This document shows positions 17,137-24,966 of a stretch of DNA of 64,000 nt, piece by piece. The stretch is from JARRJS01 sp037388885 (GTDB lineage: Bacteria > Gemmatimonadota > Gemmatimonadetes > Longimicrobiales > RSA9): positions 23,567 through 87,566 of the forward strand of contig JARRJS010000038.1 in assembly GCA_037388885.1 (NCBI GenBank), read 5' to 3'. A program made the translations under genes and the position numbers. The first letter of the stretch is position 1. Each line of letters opens with the position of its first letter. Below the pieces are notes generated by a model. That model was not told where the DNA came from and searched no databases. It saw only the letters and a list, made by a program, of their open reading frames with translations.

Positions 17137-17165
17137 TTGACCCCGGCCAAGCCGGCTCGTTACCT
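17137..17165 (+). promoter_or_regulatory. Promoter of the SRP RNA gene
   Basis: TTGACC (17137-17142), a 17-nt spacer and TTACCT (17160-17165). The predicted transcription start (17172 or 17173) falls exactly where the RNA's closing helix begins. Confidence 0.75.
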
Positions 17166-17171
17166 TTGCAA

Positions 17172-17274
17172 CGCGTCCCAGGCCCGCAGGACGCGAGCGC
17201 GCGAATCCCGTCAGGACCCCGCAGGTAGCAGCGGTAAGTGACGCGGACGTCGCTGCGGTCAGCCTGGGGCGCCT
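17172..17274 (+). ncRNA. ffs: Signal recognition particle RNA (4.5S type)
   Basis: The roughly 100-nt RNA pairs its ends (GCGTCCCAGGC at the 5' side with GCCTGGGGCGC at the 3' side). It carries the apical SRP hallmark GTCAGGACC..GCAGGTAGCAGC, the Ffh-binding loop with the AGCAGC element. It is followed at once by a run of seven or more T, so the closing helix doubles as an intrinsic terminator. The RNA joins Ffh to target membrane proteins to the translocon. It sits about 100 bp before dnaX, an arrangement also seen in other bacteria. Confidence 0.9.
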
Positions 17275-17375
17275 TTTTTTCTGCAAGCGCTGCGCCCCGC
17301 CATTTCGGGGTTGCCGCCAACCGGACGGTCCCGTAAGGTCAGCGAGACCGCGCCCTGAATCAACAGCGAGACCCA

Positions 17376-19118
17376 ATGACGCGCACCGCCCTCGCCCGGC
17401 TGTATCGTCCCCGACGGTTCGGTGAACTGATTACGCAGGAACACGTGTCCGACACGTTGCGCACGGCGGTACTGCGGGATCGCGTCGCCCACGCCTACTT
17501 GTTCACCGGTCCCCGCGGCGTCGGCAAGACCACGGCCGCGCGCGTGCTTGCCATGGCGCTGAACTGCCCGAATCGCGGGTCGGACGGTGAGCCTTGCGGG
17601 GAGTGTGAATCCTGCGAGCGCATCTGGTCCGGCCGCACCTCGCTGGATGTCGTGGAGATCGACGCCGCGTCGAACCGCGGCGTGGACGATGCCCGGGACC
17701 TGCGAGAACGCGCCATGTATGCCCCCACCGAGGAGGACCGCTTCAAGGTCTACATCATCGATGAGGCACACATGCTCACGCGGGATGCGTGGAACGCCTT
17801 GCTGAAGATCCTGGAGGAGCCGCCGCCGCGAGTGATCTTCGTGTTCGCGACGACCGAGCCACAAAAGATCCAACAGGCGGCGCCGCCCGTGCTGTCACGC
17901 TGTCAGCGGTTCGATTTCCGGCGGATCAGCGTTCCGGCCATCGTGGAGCGACTGAAGCAGGTGTTGGCGGGCGAGGGAGTCGAGGGGGACGAGGAGGCGT
18001 TGCTGCTGCTGGCGCGGCGAGCGGAGGGCGGTATGCGAGACGCCCTGTCGCTGCTGGACCAGGTGTTGTCGTTCGCGGACCGGCGCCTGACTACGGAGGA
18101 CGTGCGCCAAGTGCTGGGTCTGGTGGGTGAGGACGTGTATCTGGAGCTGTTCGACATCCTGTCCGAGCGGCGCGTGGCGGACGTGTTCCATTTCGTGGAA
18201 CGGCTACTGGACGAAGGCTACGACCTGACGGAGTTCTATCGCGGCCTTGCGGACATCCTGCGGGTCATGCTGGTGACTCGCCTGGAAGGATCGGCTGCAG
18301 CGGAGGTACGGACGGACCTGCGACAGGCGTTCGCGGAGCGCGCTGAACGGTTCGCCGTGGGCGATCTGCTGCGGATGCTGTCGCAGGTGGCCGAGCTGGA
18401 CGCTGACGGCCGGTTCCGCAAGAGCAACAACCCCCGCATCATGCTGGAAGCGCTGCTGCTGCGTTTCGCGCACCTTTCCAGCACGGTGGAGCTGGAAGAC
18501 CTGATCCGCGCTGCCGGTGGCACGGGTGGCGAGGGTGGGCCGGTAGGTCCGCCGGCCGGCCAAGGGCCTGCGCGGTCGAATGCGCCCCGAGCATCACGGC
18601 CGGGGAACAGCGGAGCCCGCTCGTCCGGAGAGACCGGAGCGGGTGCGGCGGATGCGTCGCCGACCGCCGTTGCCGCGTCGACGCCTGCAGATCAGGGAGA
18701 TCCGGCCGGGATCGGTGGGACTCGAACGCAGGAGGAGGTCACAGAGGCCGGTCCCGTGGCGGCGGCGCTCCGCGACCTGATGGAGAGCGACGGCTTACCC
18801 CCGGGACTGGGCCCGTTCTTCCGTGTGGCCCGCGTTGCCGAAGAGGAACAGGGATGGGCGGTGATCGAGTTGCCGCCGGGTCCGGCCCTGGAGCGCCTGG
18901 CGGAGGGCTCCCCAGCGCTGCGCGCGTTGGAGACGGCGCTGAAGGACCGTGTCGGTGCGCCGCTGCGCTTGGACGTCCGTGCACCGAAGGAAGCCTCACA
19001 ACCCCGGGAGCGCCTCACACCGGAAAAGGTGAAGAACGACCGGCTGGCGCGTATTTCCCGCGAGGAACCCGCCCTGAGCCGGGCGGTAGAAGAATGGGAC
19101 CTGGAAATCGTGGAATGA
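17376..19118 (+). CDS. dnaX: DNA polymerase III subunits gamma/tau
   Basis: DnaX is the clamp-loader ATPase that links polymerases and helicase. In 580 residues it shows YRPRRFGELITQEHV, Walker A GPRGVGKT (45-52), the zinc-binding cysteines CPNRGSDGEPCGECESC, EIDAASNRGVDD, Walker B YIIDEAHML, sensor 1 FATTEPQKI, the arginine finger SRCQRF, and the lid helices GGMRDALSLLDQVL. After about residue 390 a Gly/Ala/Ser-rich linker leads to a small C-terminal domain. I see no clear slippery A-run for a short gamma form. The gene follows the SRP RNA directly. Confidence 0.96.
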   Translation: MTRTALARLYRPRRFGELITQEHVSDTLRTAVLRDRVAHAYLFTGPRGVGKTTAARVLAMALNCPNRGSDGEPCGECESCERIWSGRTSLDVVEIDAASNRGVDDARDLRERAMYAPTEEDRFKVYIIDEAHMLTRDAWNALLKILEEPPPRVIFVFATTEPQKIQQAAPPVLSRCQRFDFRRISVPAIVERLKQVLAGEGVEGDEEALLLLARRAEGGMRDALSLLDQVLSFADRRLTTEDVRQVLGLVGEDVYLELFDILSERRVADVFHFVERLLDEGYDLTEFYRGLADILRVMLVTRLEGSAAAEVRTDLRQAFAERAERFAVGDLLRMLSQVAELDADGRFRKSNNPRIMLEALLLRFAHLSSTVELEDLIRAAGGTGGEGGPVGPPAGQGPARSNAPRASRPGNSGARSSGETGAGAADASPTAVAASTPADQGDPAGIGGTRTQEEVTEAGPVAAALRDLMESDGLPPGLGPFFRVARVAEEEQGWAVIELPPGPALERLAEGSPALRALETALKDRVGAPLRLDVRAPKEASQPRERLTPEKVKNDRLARISREEPALSRAVEEWDLEIVE

Positions 19119-19143
19119 CGGCGTCAGCGCGGTGCTCCGCGTC

Positions 19144-19173
19144 TTGCGTCGCCGAAACCGGGCGGCCTATCTT
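19144..19173 (+). promoter_or_regulatory. Possible promoter before ybaB-recR
   Basis: TTGCGT (19144-19149) with an 18-nt spacer and TATCTT (19168-19173). The distance to the ATG at 19207 gives a leader of about 27 nt, and GGGAGGAAA follows as ribosome-binding site. Confidence 0.45.
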
Positions 19174-19206
19174 GGACGCCGCGCGAGGGAGGAAACGCGA
19201 GTCTTC

Positions 19207-19530
19207 ATGACGAACCTGCAGCAGATCCTGCAGATGGGCCAGCAAATGCAGGCCCGTCTTTCAGAGATTCAGACGGAGCTGCGCAAGCAGACCGTGACGA
19301 GCTCCAGCGGTGGTGGCATGGTCACAGTCACCGCAGATGGGCAGGGCAGGGTGCGAGAGGTCCGGATCGACCCGGCGGTGGTGGACCCGGCCGACGTGGA
19401 GATGTTGGAAGACCTGGTGCTGGCGGCGGTCTCGGAGGTGCAACAGCGTGCCAGACAGCTTTACGAGGAAGAGATGAAAAAGCTGACTGGTGGCATGCCG
19501 ATGCCGTTCCAGCTTCCGAATCTGCCCTGA
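19207..19530 (+). CDS. YbaB/EbfC nucleoid-associated protein
   Basis: The 107-residue protein begins MTNLQQILQMGQQMQARLSE and contains the family core GGGMVTVTADGQGRVREVRID, then PADVEMLEDLVLAAVSEVQQRA. Members form dimers with tweezer-like DNA-binding arms. The position between dnaX and recR is the conserved one. ATG 19207 is preceded by GAGGGAGGAAACGC. Spacing to recR is 7 bp, so the two are likely co-transcribed. Confidence 0.95.
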   Translation: MTNLQQILQMGQQMQARLSEIQTELRKQTVTSSSGGGMVTVTADGQGRVREVRIDPAVVDPADVEMLEDLVLAAVSEVQQRARQLYEEEMKKLTGGMPMPFQLPNLP

Positions 19531-19537
19531 GCCCTGC

Positions 19538-20137
19538 ATGGGAGCCATTGAGGACCTGACGGGGGAATTCGCCAGGCTGCCGGGCATCGGCAGGAAAACG
19601 GCGCTACGCCTGACATATCACCTGCTGAAGCGGCCACCCGAAGAGACGCGGCGGTTGGCGCGGGCGTTGGACGGCGTCGCCGACCGGGTGCGACGCTGCT
19701 CGCGCTGTGGCAATCTGACCGAAGCCGATCCGTGCGAGCTGTGCACGAATCCACGTCGCGATCAAACGACGATCTGCGTCGTGGAAGAGGCTTCCGACAT
19801 CGGAGCCATCGAAGGAACGGGCGAGTACCGGGGTCTCTACCACGTACTGGGCGGCCGCCTGTCGCCGCTGGACGGGGTAGGGCCGGATGAGCTGAACATC
19901 GAGGCGCTGCTGCAGCGGTTGCAGGGGGAAGAAGCCGGGAGTGGGGTGGCGGAAATCATCATTGCCACGAATCCCAGCGTGGAAGGCGAGGCGACGGCGC
20001 TGTATCTTCAGAAACTGGTGCACTCGCGCGGCATCCGGGTGACCCGGCTGGCGCGTGGGCTGCCGGTGGGTGGTGACCTGGAATACGCCGACGGCGTCAC
20101 CATTGCAGAGGCGCTGTCGGGCAGACGCGAGCTGTAA
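19538..20137 (+). CDS. recR: Recombination protein RecR
   Basis: RecR acts with RecO (and RecF) to load RecA on gapped DNA. The 199-residue product starts at ATG 19538 and has the helix-hairpin-helix (LARLPGIGRKTALRLTYHLL pattern, residues 12-31), a four-cysteine zinc finger (C-S-R-C..C-E-L-C), and the TOPRIM domain (ICVVEEASDIGAIEGTGEYRG, NPSVEGEATALYL, RLARGLPVGGDLEY). Length and order match the family. A short membrane-protein gene follows after 9 bp. Confidence 0.97.
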   Translation: MGAIEDLTGEFARLPGIGRKTALRLTYHLLKRPPEETRRLARALDGVADRVRRCSRCGNLTEADPCELCTNPRRDQTTICVVEEASDIGAIEGTGEYRGLYHVLGGRLSPLDGVGPDELNIEALLQRLQGEEAGSGVAEIIIATNPSVEGEATALYLQKLVHSRGIRVTRLARGLPVGGDLEYADGVTIAEALSGRREL

Positions 20138-20146
20138 CGAAAGCCA

Positions 20147-20488
20147 ATGAACTCACGGAAGATCCTGAAGACGGTCGGGTGGATCGCTGTCGCGGCGGGC
20201 GCCGCTGCGATGGTTGGTGTGCTCGTCGTCCGAGACCAGTTCAGCCGGCATCGTCGCGACCTGTTCAGCGCGCGCCCCCTCCGTCGCATGGCCGCGCTCG
20301 GCTACATGGCGGGCCGGGAGCCCAGCGTAGAGGGTGTGCAGGTCCTGCGGGACTACATCGCGTGGGAGCCGCGACCGCTGATCCGGCGGCGCGCCGTCCA
20401 GATCCTGGAACGCATGGAGCGTGACCTGGAGAAGACGAATCCTCGTGGTCCCCGCGGACCGGTCGTGAGCGGGGAGCTGGCTGGATGA
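20147..20488 (+). CDS. Small membrane-anchored protein with HEAT-like helices
   Basis: The 113-residue protein has an N-terminal transmembrane helix (about residues 9-30, VGWIAVAAGAAAMVGVLVV) followed by a basic soluble part. The segment RRMAALGYMAGREPSVEGVQVLRDYIAWEPRPLIRRRAVQILERM resembles a single HEAT or armadillo-like repeat pair (long motif given by its key positions: residues 46-91). Its stop overlaps the start of the MglB-like gene by 4 bp (ATGA), and MglA follows. It may tether the switch to the membrane, but this is inference from position only. No named family is recognised. Confidence 0.7.
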   Translation: MNSRKILKTVGWIAVAAGAAAMVGVLVVRDQFSRHRRDLFSARPLRRMAALGYMAGREPSVEGVQVLRDYIAWEPRPLIRRRAVQILERMERDLEKTNPRGPRGPVVSGELAG

Positions 20489-20979
20489 AAGACTCGGAAG
20501 GCCTGCGGTCCCTGGGCCCGGAAGATATCGAGCAACTCCAGGAGCTGTTGTCGACATTCGTCGATGAGGCGGGCGCCCGTTGCGTGCTCATGCTCGACCG
20601 CACGGGCCATCTGCTGGTGTCGGTCGGTGACACGCCGGACTTCGACGAGACGACGTTCGCCTCGCTGGCTGCCGCGGACTTTGCGGCCAGCGACCAGCTG
20701 GCGGGACTGCTCGGAGAGGATGAATTCACCTCGCTCTATCACCAGGGCGTGGCCGGCTCCATGTATCTGGCCGACGTGGCGGGACACGCCATCCTGGCTG
20801 CCGTCTTCGATCACAGCACGACGCTCGGGATGGTGCGGCTCAAGACGCGCAGGGTGGTGCCAGAGGTCGTTGGGCTTCTGAACGAGCTCGTGGGACGTCC
20901 CCCCGCGCCCGGCCAGGGTCTGGATGCGAGCTGGCTGAGCGCGGCCGCTGATGAGATCGATCGCCTGTTCGCAGGCTGA
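20485..20979 (+). CDS. MglB-like Roadblock/LC7 protein
   Basis: Roadblock-fold proteins of the MglB type are GTPase-activating partners of MglA in bacterial polarity and motility control. The 164-residue protein has the fold's pattern: LQELLSTFVDEAGARCVLMLDRTGHLLVSVGD, then FASLAAADFAASDQLAGLLGEDEF and VAGHAILAAVFDHSTTLGMVRL (key residues only). A helical extension of about 30 residues ends the protein. It is directly followed (18 bp) by an MglA-type GTPase, so the pair is likely functional together. Confidence 0.88.
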   Translation: MKDSEGLRSLGPEDIEQLQELLSTFVDEAGARCVLMLDRTGHLLVSVGDTPDFDETTFASLAAADFAASDQLAGLLGEDEFTSLYHQGVAGSMYLADVAGHAILAAVFDHSTTLGMVRLKTRRVVPEVVGLLNELVGRPPAPGQGLDASWLSAAADEIDRLFAG

Positions 20980-20997
20980 GGGGGGGACGACGATCGC

Positions 20998-21576
20998 ATG
21001 TCGATGATCAACTATGCCAGCCGCGAGATCAACTGCAAGATCGTCTATTATGGTCCCGGGCTGTGCGGCAAGACGACCAATCTCGAGCACGTCTACAACA
21101 AGGTGAACCCGGAAACGCGCGGCAAGATGATCTCGCTGGCGACGGAGAGCGAGCGAACCCTATTCTTCGATTTCCTGCCGGTGGACCTGGGCGCCATTCG
21201 AGGGTTCAAGACACGGTTCCACCTTTACACGGTGCCTGGCCAGGTGTACTACAACGCAAGCCGGCGGCTGATCCTGAAGGGCGTCGACGGCGTGGTCTTC
21301 GTCGGGGATTCACAGGTGGAGCGCATGGATGCCAATATCGCGTCCATGCAGAACCTGTATGAGAACCTCGCGGATTACGGCTACGATCCGCGCCAGCTGC
21401 CCATGGTCCTGCAATACAACAAGCGGGATCTGTCGGACATCGTGCCGGTGGAGGAGCTGTCTGCCCAGCTGAACCCGGCCTCGCTCCAGGAATTCGAAGC
21501 CGTGGCCACCCAGGGGGTGGGGGTTTTCGATACGCTTCGCGCCGTGAGCAAGCTTGTCCTAACATCGTTGAGCTGA
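20998..21576 (+). CDS. mglA: MglA-like Ras-family GTPase
   Basis: MglA is a small bacterial GTPase that sets cell polarity. The 192-residue product has P-loop GPGLCGKTTNLE (about 19-30), a switch region FDFLPVDLG..FHLYTVPGQVYYN (the G3-like motif), and G4 QYNKRDL. The sequence begins MSMINYASREINCKIVYYG, the conserved MglA opening. In many species it drives gliding or pilus polarity. No other motility gene is in this window. It lies in a run with the upstream MglB-like gene. Confidence 0.93.
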   Translation: MSMINYASREINCKIVYYGPGLCGKTTNLEHVYNKVNPETRGKMISLATESERTLFFDFLPVDLGAIRGFKTRFHLYTVPGQVYYNASRRLILKGVDGVVFVGDSQVERMDANIASMQNLYENLADYGYDPRQLPMVLQYNKRDLSDIVPVEELSAQLNPASLQEFEAVATQGVGVFDTLRAVSKLVLTSLS

Positions 21577-21581
21577 AGCCT

Positions 21582-22107
21582 GTGTCGGTGCTCGAACGCA
21601 GCACCCTGCCCAAGGGATGGTTATCTGGCGCGCAAACACGGTTGGATCAGTGATTTCGGCAAGCTTGCCGACCCCATAGCCGACAAGCTCCTTCTGGTGG
21701 CGACGTTCGTCCCGTTTTACATCCTGTCGCACCGGCCGGGCTCGTTCGGTGCGCTGCCCATCTGGGGCACGCTGCCCCTGTGGATCGTGCTGGTGGTGTT
21801 GGGGCGAGAGGTCCTGATCACCCTGCTACGAACCTGGGCCGCGCATCGAGGTCGCGTGCTGCCCGCCGGTCGGGCGGGCAAGTACAAGGCCGTGGTGCAA
21901 AACGTCTTCATCGGCTCCGCGATCCTCTGGTACGCGCTGCGCTCGCGCGCACTGGAAGATCATTGGACCGGCCTGGTGTGGGACGGCTGGCAGGCGTTTC
22001 ACGGTGCAGTACTGGCCACCTCCCTGGCCATCGCCGTGGTCCTCACGGTCTATTCCATGATCGTCTACCTTCGGAGCTGGCGCGGCCTTGCCCGGGGGAC
22101 CGGTTGA
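21582..22107 (+). pseudogene. pgsA: CDP-diacylglycerol-glycerol-3-phosphate 3-phosphatidyltransferase, internally deleted
   Basis: PgsA makes phosphatidylglycerol phosphate. A start GTG at 21582 gives MSVLERSTLPK, the expected N-terminal TLPN-type opening. The frame is then lost near 21612 and the next frame resumes at DGYLARKHGWISDFGKLADPIAD. That is the full CDP-alcohol phosphotransferase motif DG(x)2AR(x)8G(x)3D(x)3D, and the remaining membrane helices run on to 22107. About 50 residues covering the first two membrane segments are missing, with loss of frame. This could be a true deletion or a collapsed stretch in the assembly; the gene is normally essential. It overlaps cinA by 4 bp. Confidence 0.75.
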
Positions 22108-23360
22108 GCGTCGTCGAGCTGGTGACCATCGGCACCGAGCTGCTGCTGGGTGAGACGGTGGACAGCAACGGCGCCTGGCTTGCCCGGCGATTGGCAGTGG
22201 CCGGCATCCGAGTGGCGCGGCGCACGTCCGTTGGTGACAATGCAGACGCGATCCGGGAAGCCGTGCGTGATGCCCTGGAGCGGACCGGCCGCGTGATCTG
22301 CACCGGCGGGCTGGGCCCTACGGACGACGACATGACGCGACCGGTCGTCGCGCGGCTGCTGGGCCGGCCGCTGGAGCCGGACGCGCGGACGCTGGAAGAC
22401 GTGGAAGCCCGGTTCCGGCGTCGCGGCCTGGTGATGGCGGAACGGAACCGAGCGCAGGCCGACGTGCCTCGTGGGGCCGAGGTGCTACGCAACCGCCGGG
22501 GGACCGCGCCGGGCCTGCTGATGGAAGACGGGGCGAGTCGCTGGGTCGTCCTGCTGCCCGGCGTGCCCCACGAGATGCGCACGATCGTGGAGGAAGAGCT
22601 GCTGCCGCGCCTTGAAGTGCGTCTGGCGGACCGCCGGCCCATCCGCTCCCGAACACTGCGCACCAGCGGGATCGCGGAATCGACGCTCGCCGAGCGCGTG
22701 TCGGACGTCGTGCGCGACGCCGCACCGTTGACCGTGGCGTTCCTTCCCTCGTTCGCCGGCACGGACATCCGGCTGACGAGCTGGGGCGAGCTGGACGCGG
22801 ACTCGGTCGACGGCGCGCTGGACGCCATGGAGCGCGCCCTCCGGGACCGGGTGGGGGATCACGTGTACGGCTTGGATGGAACGGACCTCGCCGAAGTCGT
22901 GGCAGAGGAGCTCGCGGCGCGGGACACACGCCTGGCACTGGCGGAGAGCTGCACCGGTGGTCTGCTGGCGAAGCGCCTGACCGACGCCGCTGGCGCATCC
23001 CGGTTCCTGATCGGTGGAGTGGTGGCGTATTCGAATCAGGTGAAGCGGGAGCTTCTGGGCGTGCCCGCACACGTGCTGGAGGCGGAAGGCGCCGTGAGCG
23101 AAGAGACGGCCCGCGCTATGGCGGAGGGGGCGCGTCGGGTACTGTCGGCCGATGCGGCCGTCGCCATCACGGGCATTGCGGGACCCGAAGGTGGCACCGC
23201 GGACAAGCCCGTGGGTACGGTGTGGATCGCAGCCGCGTTGGCCGAACGCGTCACGGCGCGCAGGTTCCTGTTCCCGGGTGAGCGCGACGAAGTGCGTCAA
23301 CGCTCCGCGCAAGCCGCGCTGGAGGCGCTGTTGCAGCTGCTCAGGTCGGAGGAGCCATGA
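22104..23360 (+). CDS. cinA: CinA family nicotinamide-nucleotide amidase/MoCF domain protein
   Basis: The 418-residue protein starts at TTG 22104, overlapping the stop of pgsA, with GGGGGA upstream. Residues about 1-170 form the MoCF-like domain (ELVTIGTELLLGETVDSNG, TGGLGPTDDDMTRPVVA, LLPGVPHEMRTIVEEE). Residues about 260-410 form the amidase domain (LALAESCTGGLLAKRLTDAAGAS pattern, GGVVAYSNQVKRELLGV, GIAGPEGGTADKPVGTVWIA). The C-terminal domain deamidates NMN in pyridine-nucleotide recycling. The combination is full length. Confidence 0.93.
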   Translation: MSVVELVTIGTELLLGETVDSNGAWLARRLAVAGIRVARRTSVGDNADAIREAVRDALERTGRVICTGGLGPTDDDMTRPVVARLLGRPLEPDARTLEDVEARFRRRGLVMAERNRAQADVPRGAEVLRNRRGTAPGLLMEDGASRWVVLLPGVPHEMRTIVEEELLPRLEVRLADRRPIRSRTLRTSGIAESTLAERVSDVVRDAAPLTVAFLPSFAGTDIRLTSWGELDADSVDGALDAMERALRDRVGDHVYGLDGTDLAEVVAEELAARDTRLALAESCTGGLLAKRLTDAAGASRFLIGGVVAYSNQVKRELLGVPAHVLEAEGAVSEETARAMAEGARRVLSADAAVAITGIAGPEGGTADKPVGTVWIAAALAERVTARRFLFPGERDEVRQRSAQAALEALLQLLRSEEP

Positions 23361-24208
23361 CCGACAACGTGCAGGAGCATCACGGCTACCTGGAAGGCGT
23401 AGGCCGGCTCCGGATCCATTACCGGACGTGGGAAGTGGCACGGCCCGTGGCCGGCATCATCGTCGTCCACGGGATCGGCGAGCACATCGGCCGCTACGAG
23501 GAGTTCGCCGGCACGATGGCCGGTTACCGCATCTCGACCTTCGGTCTGGATCTGCGCGGACACGGCGTGTCGGAAGGACGACGCGGTCATGTCGCCAGCT
23601 TCAACGTGCTGCTCCAGGATCTGGACCGGTTCCGGCGCGAAGTGCAGGGGCTGGTTGACATGAGCTGTCCGCTGTTCATCCTGGGACACTCCATGGGCGG
23701 CCTGATTGTCACCCGGTATCTGGAAGAGTACGACAGTGGCCTGCTGGGCGGGATCATCATGTCGCCCTGGCTTGCGACCGCCATGGAAACGCCGCGCTGG
23801 AAGGTGACTCTGGCGACCACCCTGAACCGGTTCCTGCCGGCGTTTCCGTTCCGAACCCGCCTGGACGCCGCACTGCTGTCCCACGACGCCGGTGAGGTGA
23901 CGCGCTACGAGGAGGACCCTCTCGTGCACGATCACATCACACCCCGGCTCTTCTCGGAAATGTCCACCGCCATGGGCCTTGCCCTTCAGCGCAGCGAACG
24001 TCTGAACGTGCCTCTGCTGTTTCTGCTGTCGGGCGCGGACCAGCTGGTGGACACCGACAAAGCGGTGGCGTTTGCGCGGTCGCTGCAGGCCCTGGATGTG
24101 ACGGTGCGAGTAATCCCCGACGCCTTCCACGAGCTGCTGCACGAGGAGAACCGGGCGGAACGGTATGCGGAGATCCGGGAGTGGATCACGAAACACCTGC
24201 CGGATTAG
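23357..24208 (+). CDS. Alpha/beta hydrolase, monoacylglycerol lipase/lysophospholipase-like
   Basis: The 283-residue hydrolase shows the pattern of PldB-type lipases: HYRTWEVARPVAGIIVVHG (oxyanion HG), DLRGHGVSEGRRGH, the nucleophile elbow GHSMGG (around residue 110), Asp in LSGADQLVD and His in DAFHELLHE near the end. It probably hydrolyses monoacylglycerol or lysolipids. It starts 4 bp before the end of cinA and is the last gene before the grpE-dnaJ pair. Confidence 0.88.
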   Translation: MTDNVQEHHGYLEGVGRLRIHYRTWEVARPVAGIIVVHGIGEHIGRYEEFAGTMAGYRISTFGLDLRGHGVSEGRRGHVASFNVLLQDLDRFRREVQGLVDMSCPLFILGHSMGGLIVTRYLEEYDSGLLGGIIMSPWLATAMETPRWKVTLATTLNRFLPAFPFRTRLDAALLSHDAGEVTRYEEDPLVHDHITPRLFSEMSTAMGLALQRSERLNVPLLFLLSGADQLVDTDKAVAFARSLQALDVTVRVIPDAFHELLHEENRAERYAEIREWITKHLPD

Positions 24209-24254
24209 CGCTGCCGAATCGGCACACCTCGCTGGTATCGGGATTGCAAAACAC

Positions 24255-24264
24255 AATACGTATT
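24255..24264 (+). promoter_or_regulatory. Palindrome in the grpE leader region
   Basis: The 10-bp perfect palindrome AATACGTATT lies 23 bp before the grpE start. A possible -35 (TTGCAA, 24244-24249) precedes it. TGCCGAATCGGCA (about 24212-24224) is a second short inverted repeat. There is no CIRCE element here. Confidence 0.3.
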
Positions 24265-24286
24265 CAAACCCAGAACGGCAGAGGCC

Positions 24287-24961
24287 ATGAGGGAAAAAAA
24301 GAGATCGGCGCGGTCGAACCGAGCGGACGACGGGTCCGCACCGCGTACGAACGGCGAACCTCAGGGGGAGCCGGAAGCCGTGCAGGAGACGAACGCGGAA
24401 ATGGCGACGCCCGATGATGTCGGGACCGGGGCCGAAGCGGACGCCGTGCCGGCGGAGGCCGAGGAGGGCGCGGCGACCGTGTCCGCCGAGGACGAGCTGG
24501 AACAGCTCAGGCGCGATATGGAGGCCCTGAATGACCGGCATCTCCGCTTGGCGGCGGAGTTCGACAACTACCGGAAGCGTCATGAACGGGAGCGCGTGGA
24601 GCACCGGGTCCGTTCTCAGGCGGAGCTGGTGGCCGGGCTCCTCGAGGTCCTGGATGACCTGGAGCGTGTGGAGGAGTACGACACGACGACGGCGACCGTC
24701 GAATCGTTCGTGGAAGGCATCCGGCTGGTCGAGCGCAAGCTGCGCACACTGCTGGAGACGGCCGGACTCGAGGTCGTGGATGTCGAGGACCAGCCGTTCG
24801 ACCCTGCCACGATGGACGCCATGATGACGGTGCCCACGGCGGAGCCGGACGAAGACGATCTCGTAGCGGACGTGTTCCAAAAGGGGTATCGGTTCAAGGA
24901 CATCCTGGTGCGTCCGGCGCGCGTCGGGGTGAAGAAGTACGATCCGGAGGCGGGTAGCTGA
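24287..24961 (+). CDS. grpE: Nucleotide exchange factor GrpE
   Basis: GrpE promotes ADP release from DnaK. The 224-residue protein has an acidic, low-complexity N-terminal part (to about residue 75), a long helix (LEQLRRDMEALNDRHLRLAAEF), the signature DNYRKRHERER, the four-helix region (LLEVLDDLERVEEYD), and the beta domain with FDPATMDAMMTV, DDLVADVFQKGYRFKDILVRPARVGV (long; key residues V-x-F-Q-K-G-Y and R-P-A-x-V). It is 5 bp before dnaJ. DnaK is not in the window. Confidence 0.96.
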   Translation: MREKKRSARSNRADDGSAPRTNGEPQGEPEAVQETNAEMATPDDVGTGAEADAVPAEAEEGAATVSAEDELEQLRRDMEALNDRHLRLAAEFDNYRKRHERERVEHRVRSQAELVAGLLEVLDDLERVEEYDTTTATVESFVEGIRLVERKLRTLLETAGLEVVDVEDQPFDPATMDAMMTVPTAEPDEDDLVADVFQKGYRFKDILVRPARVGVKKYDPEAGS

Positions 24962-24966
24962 CAGGC

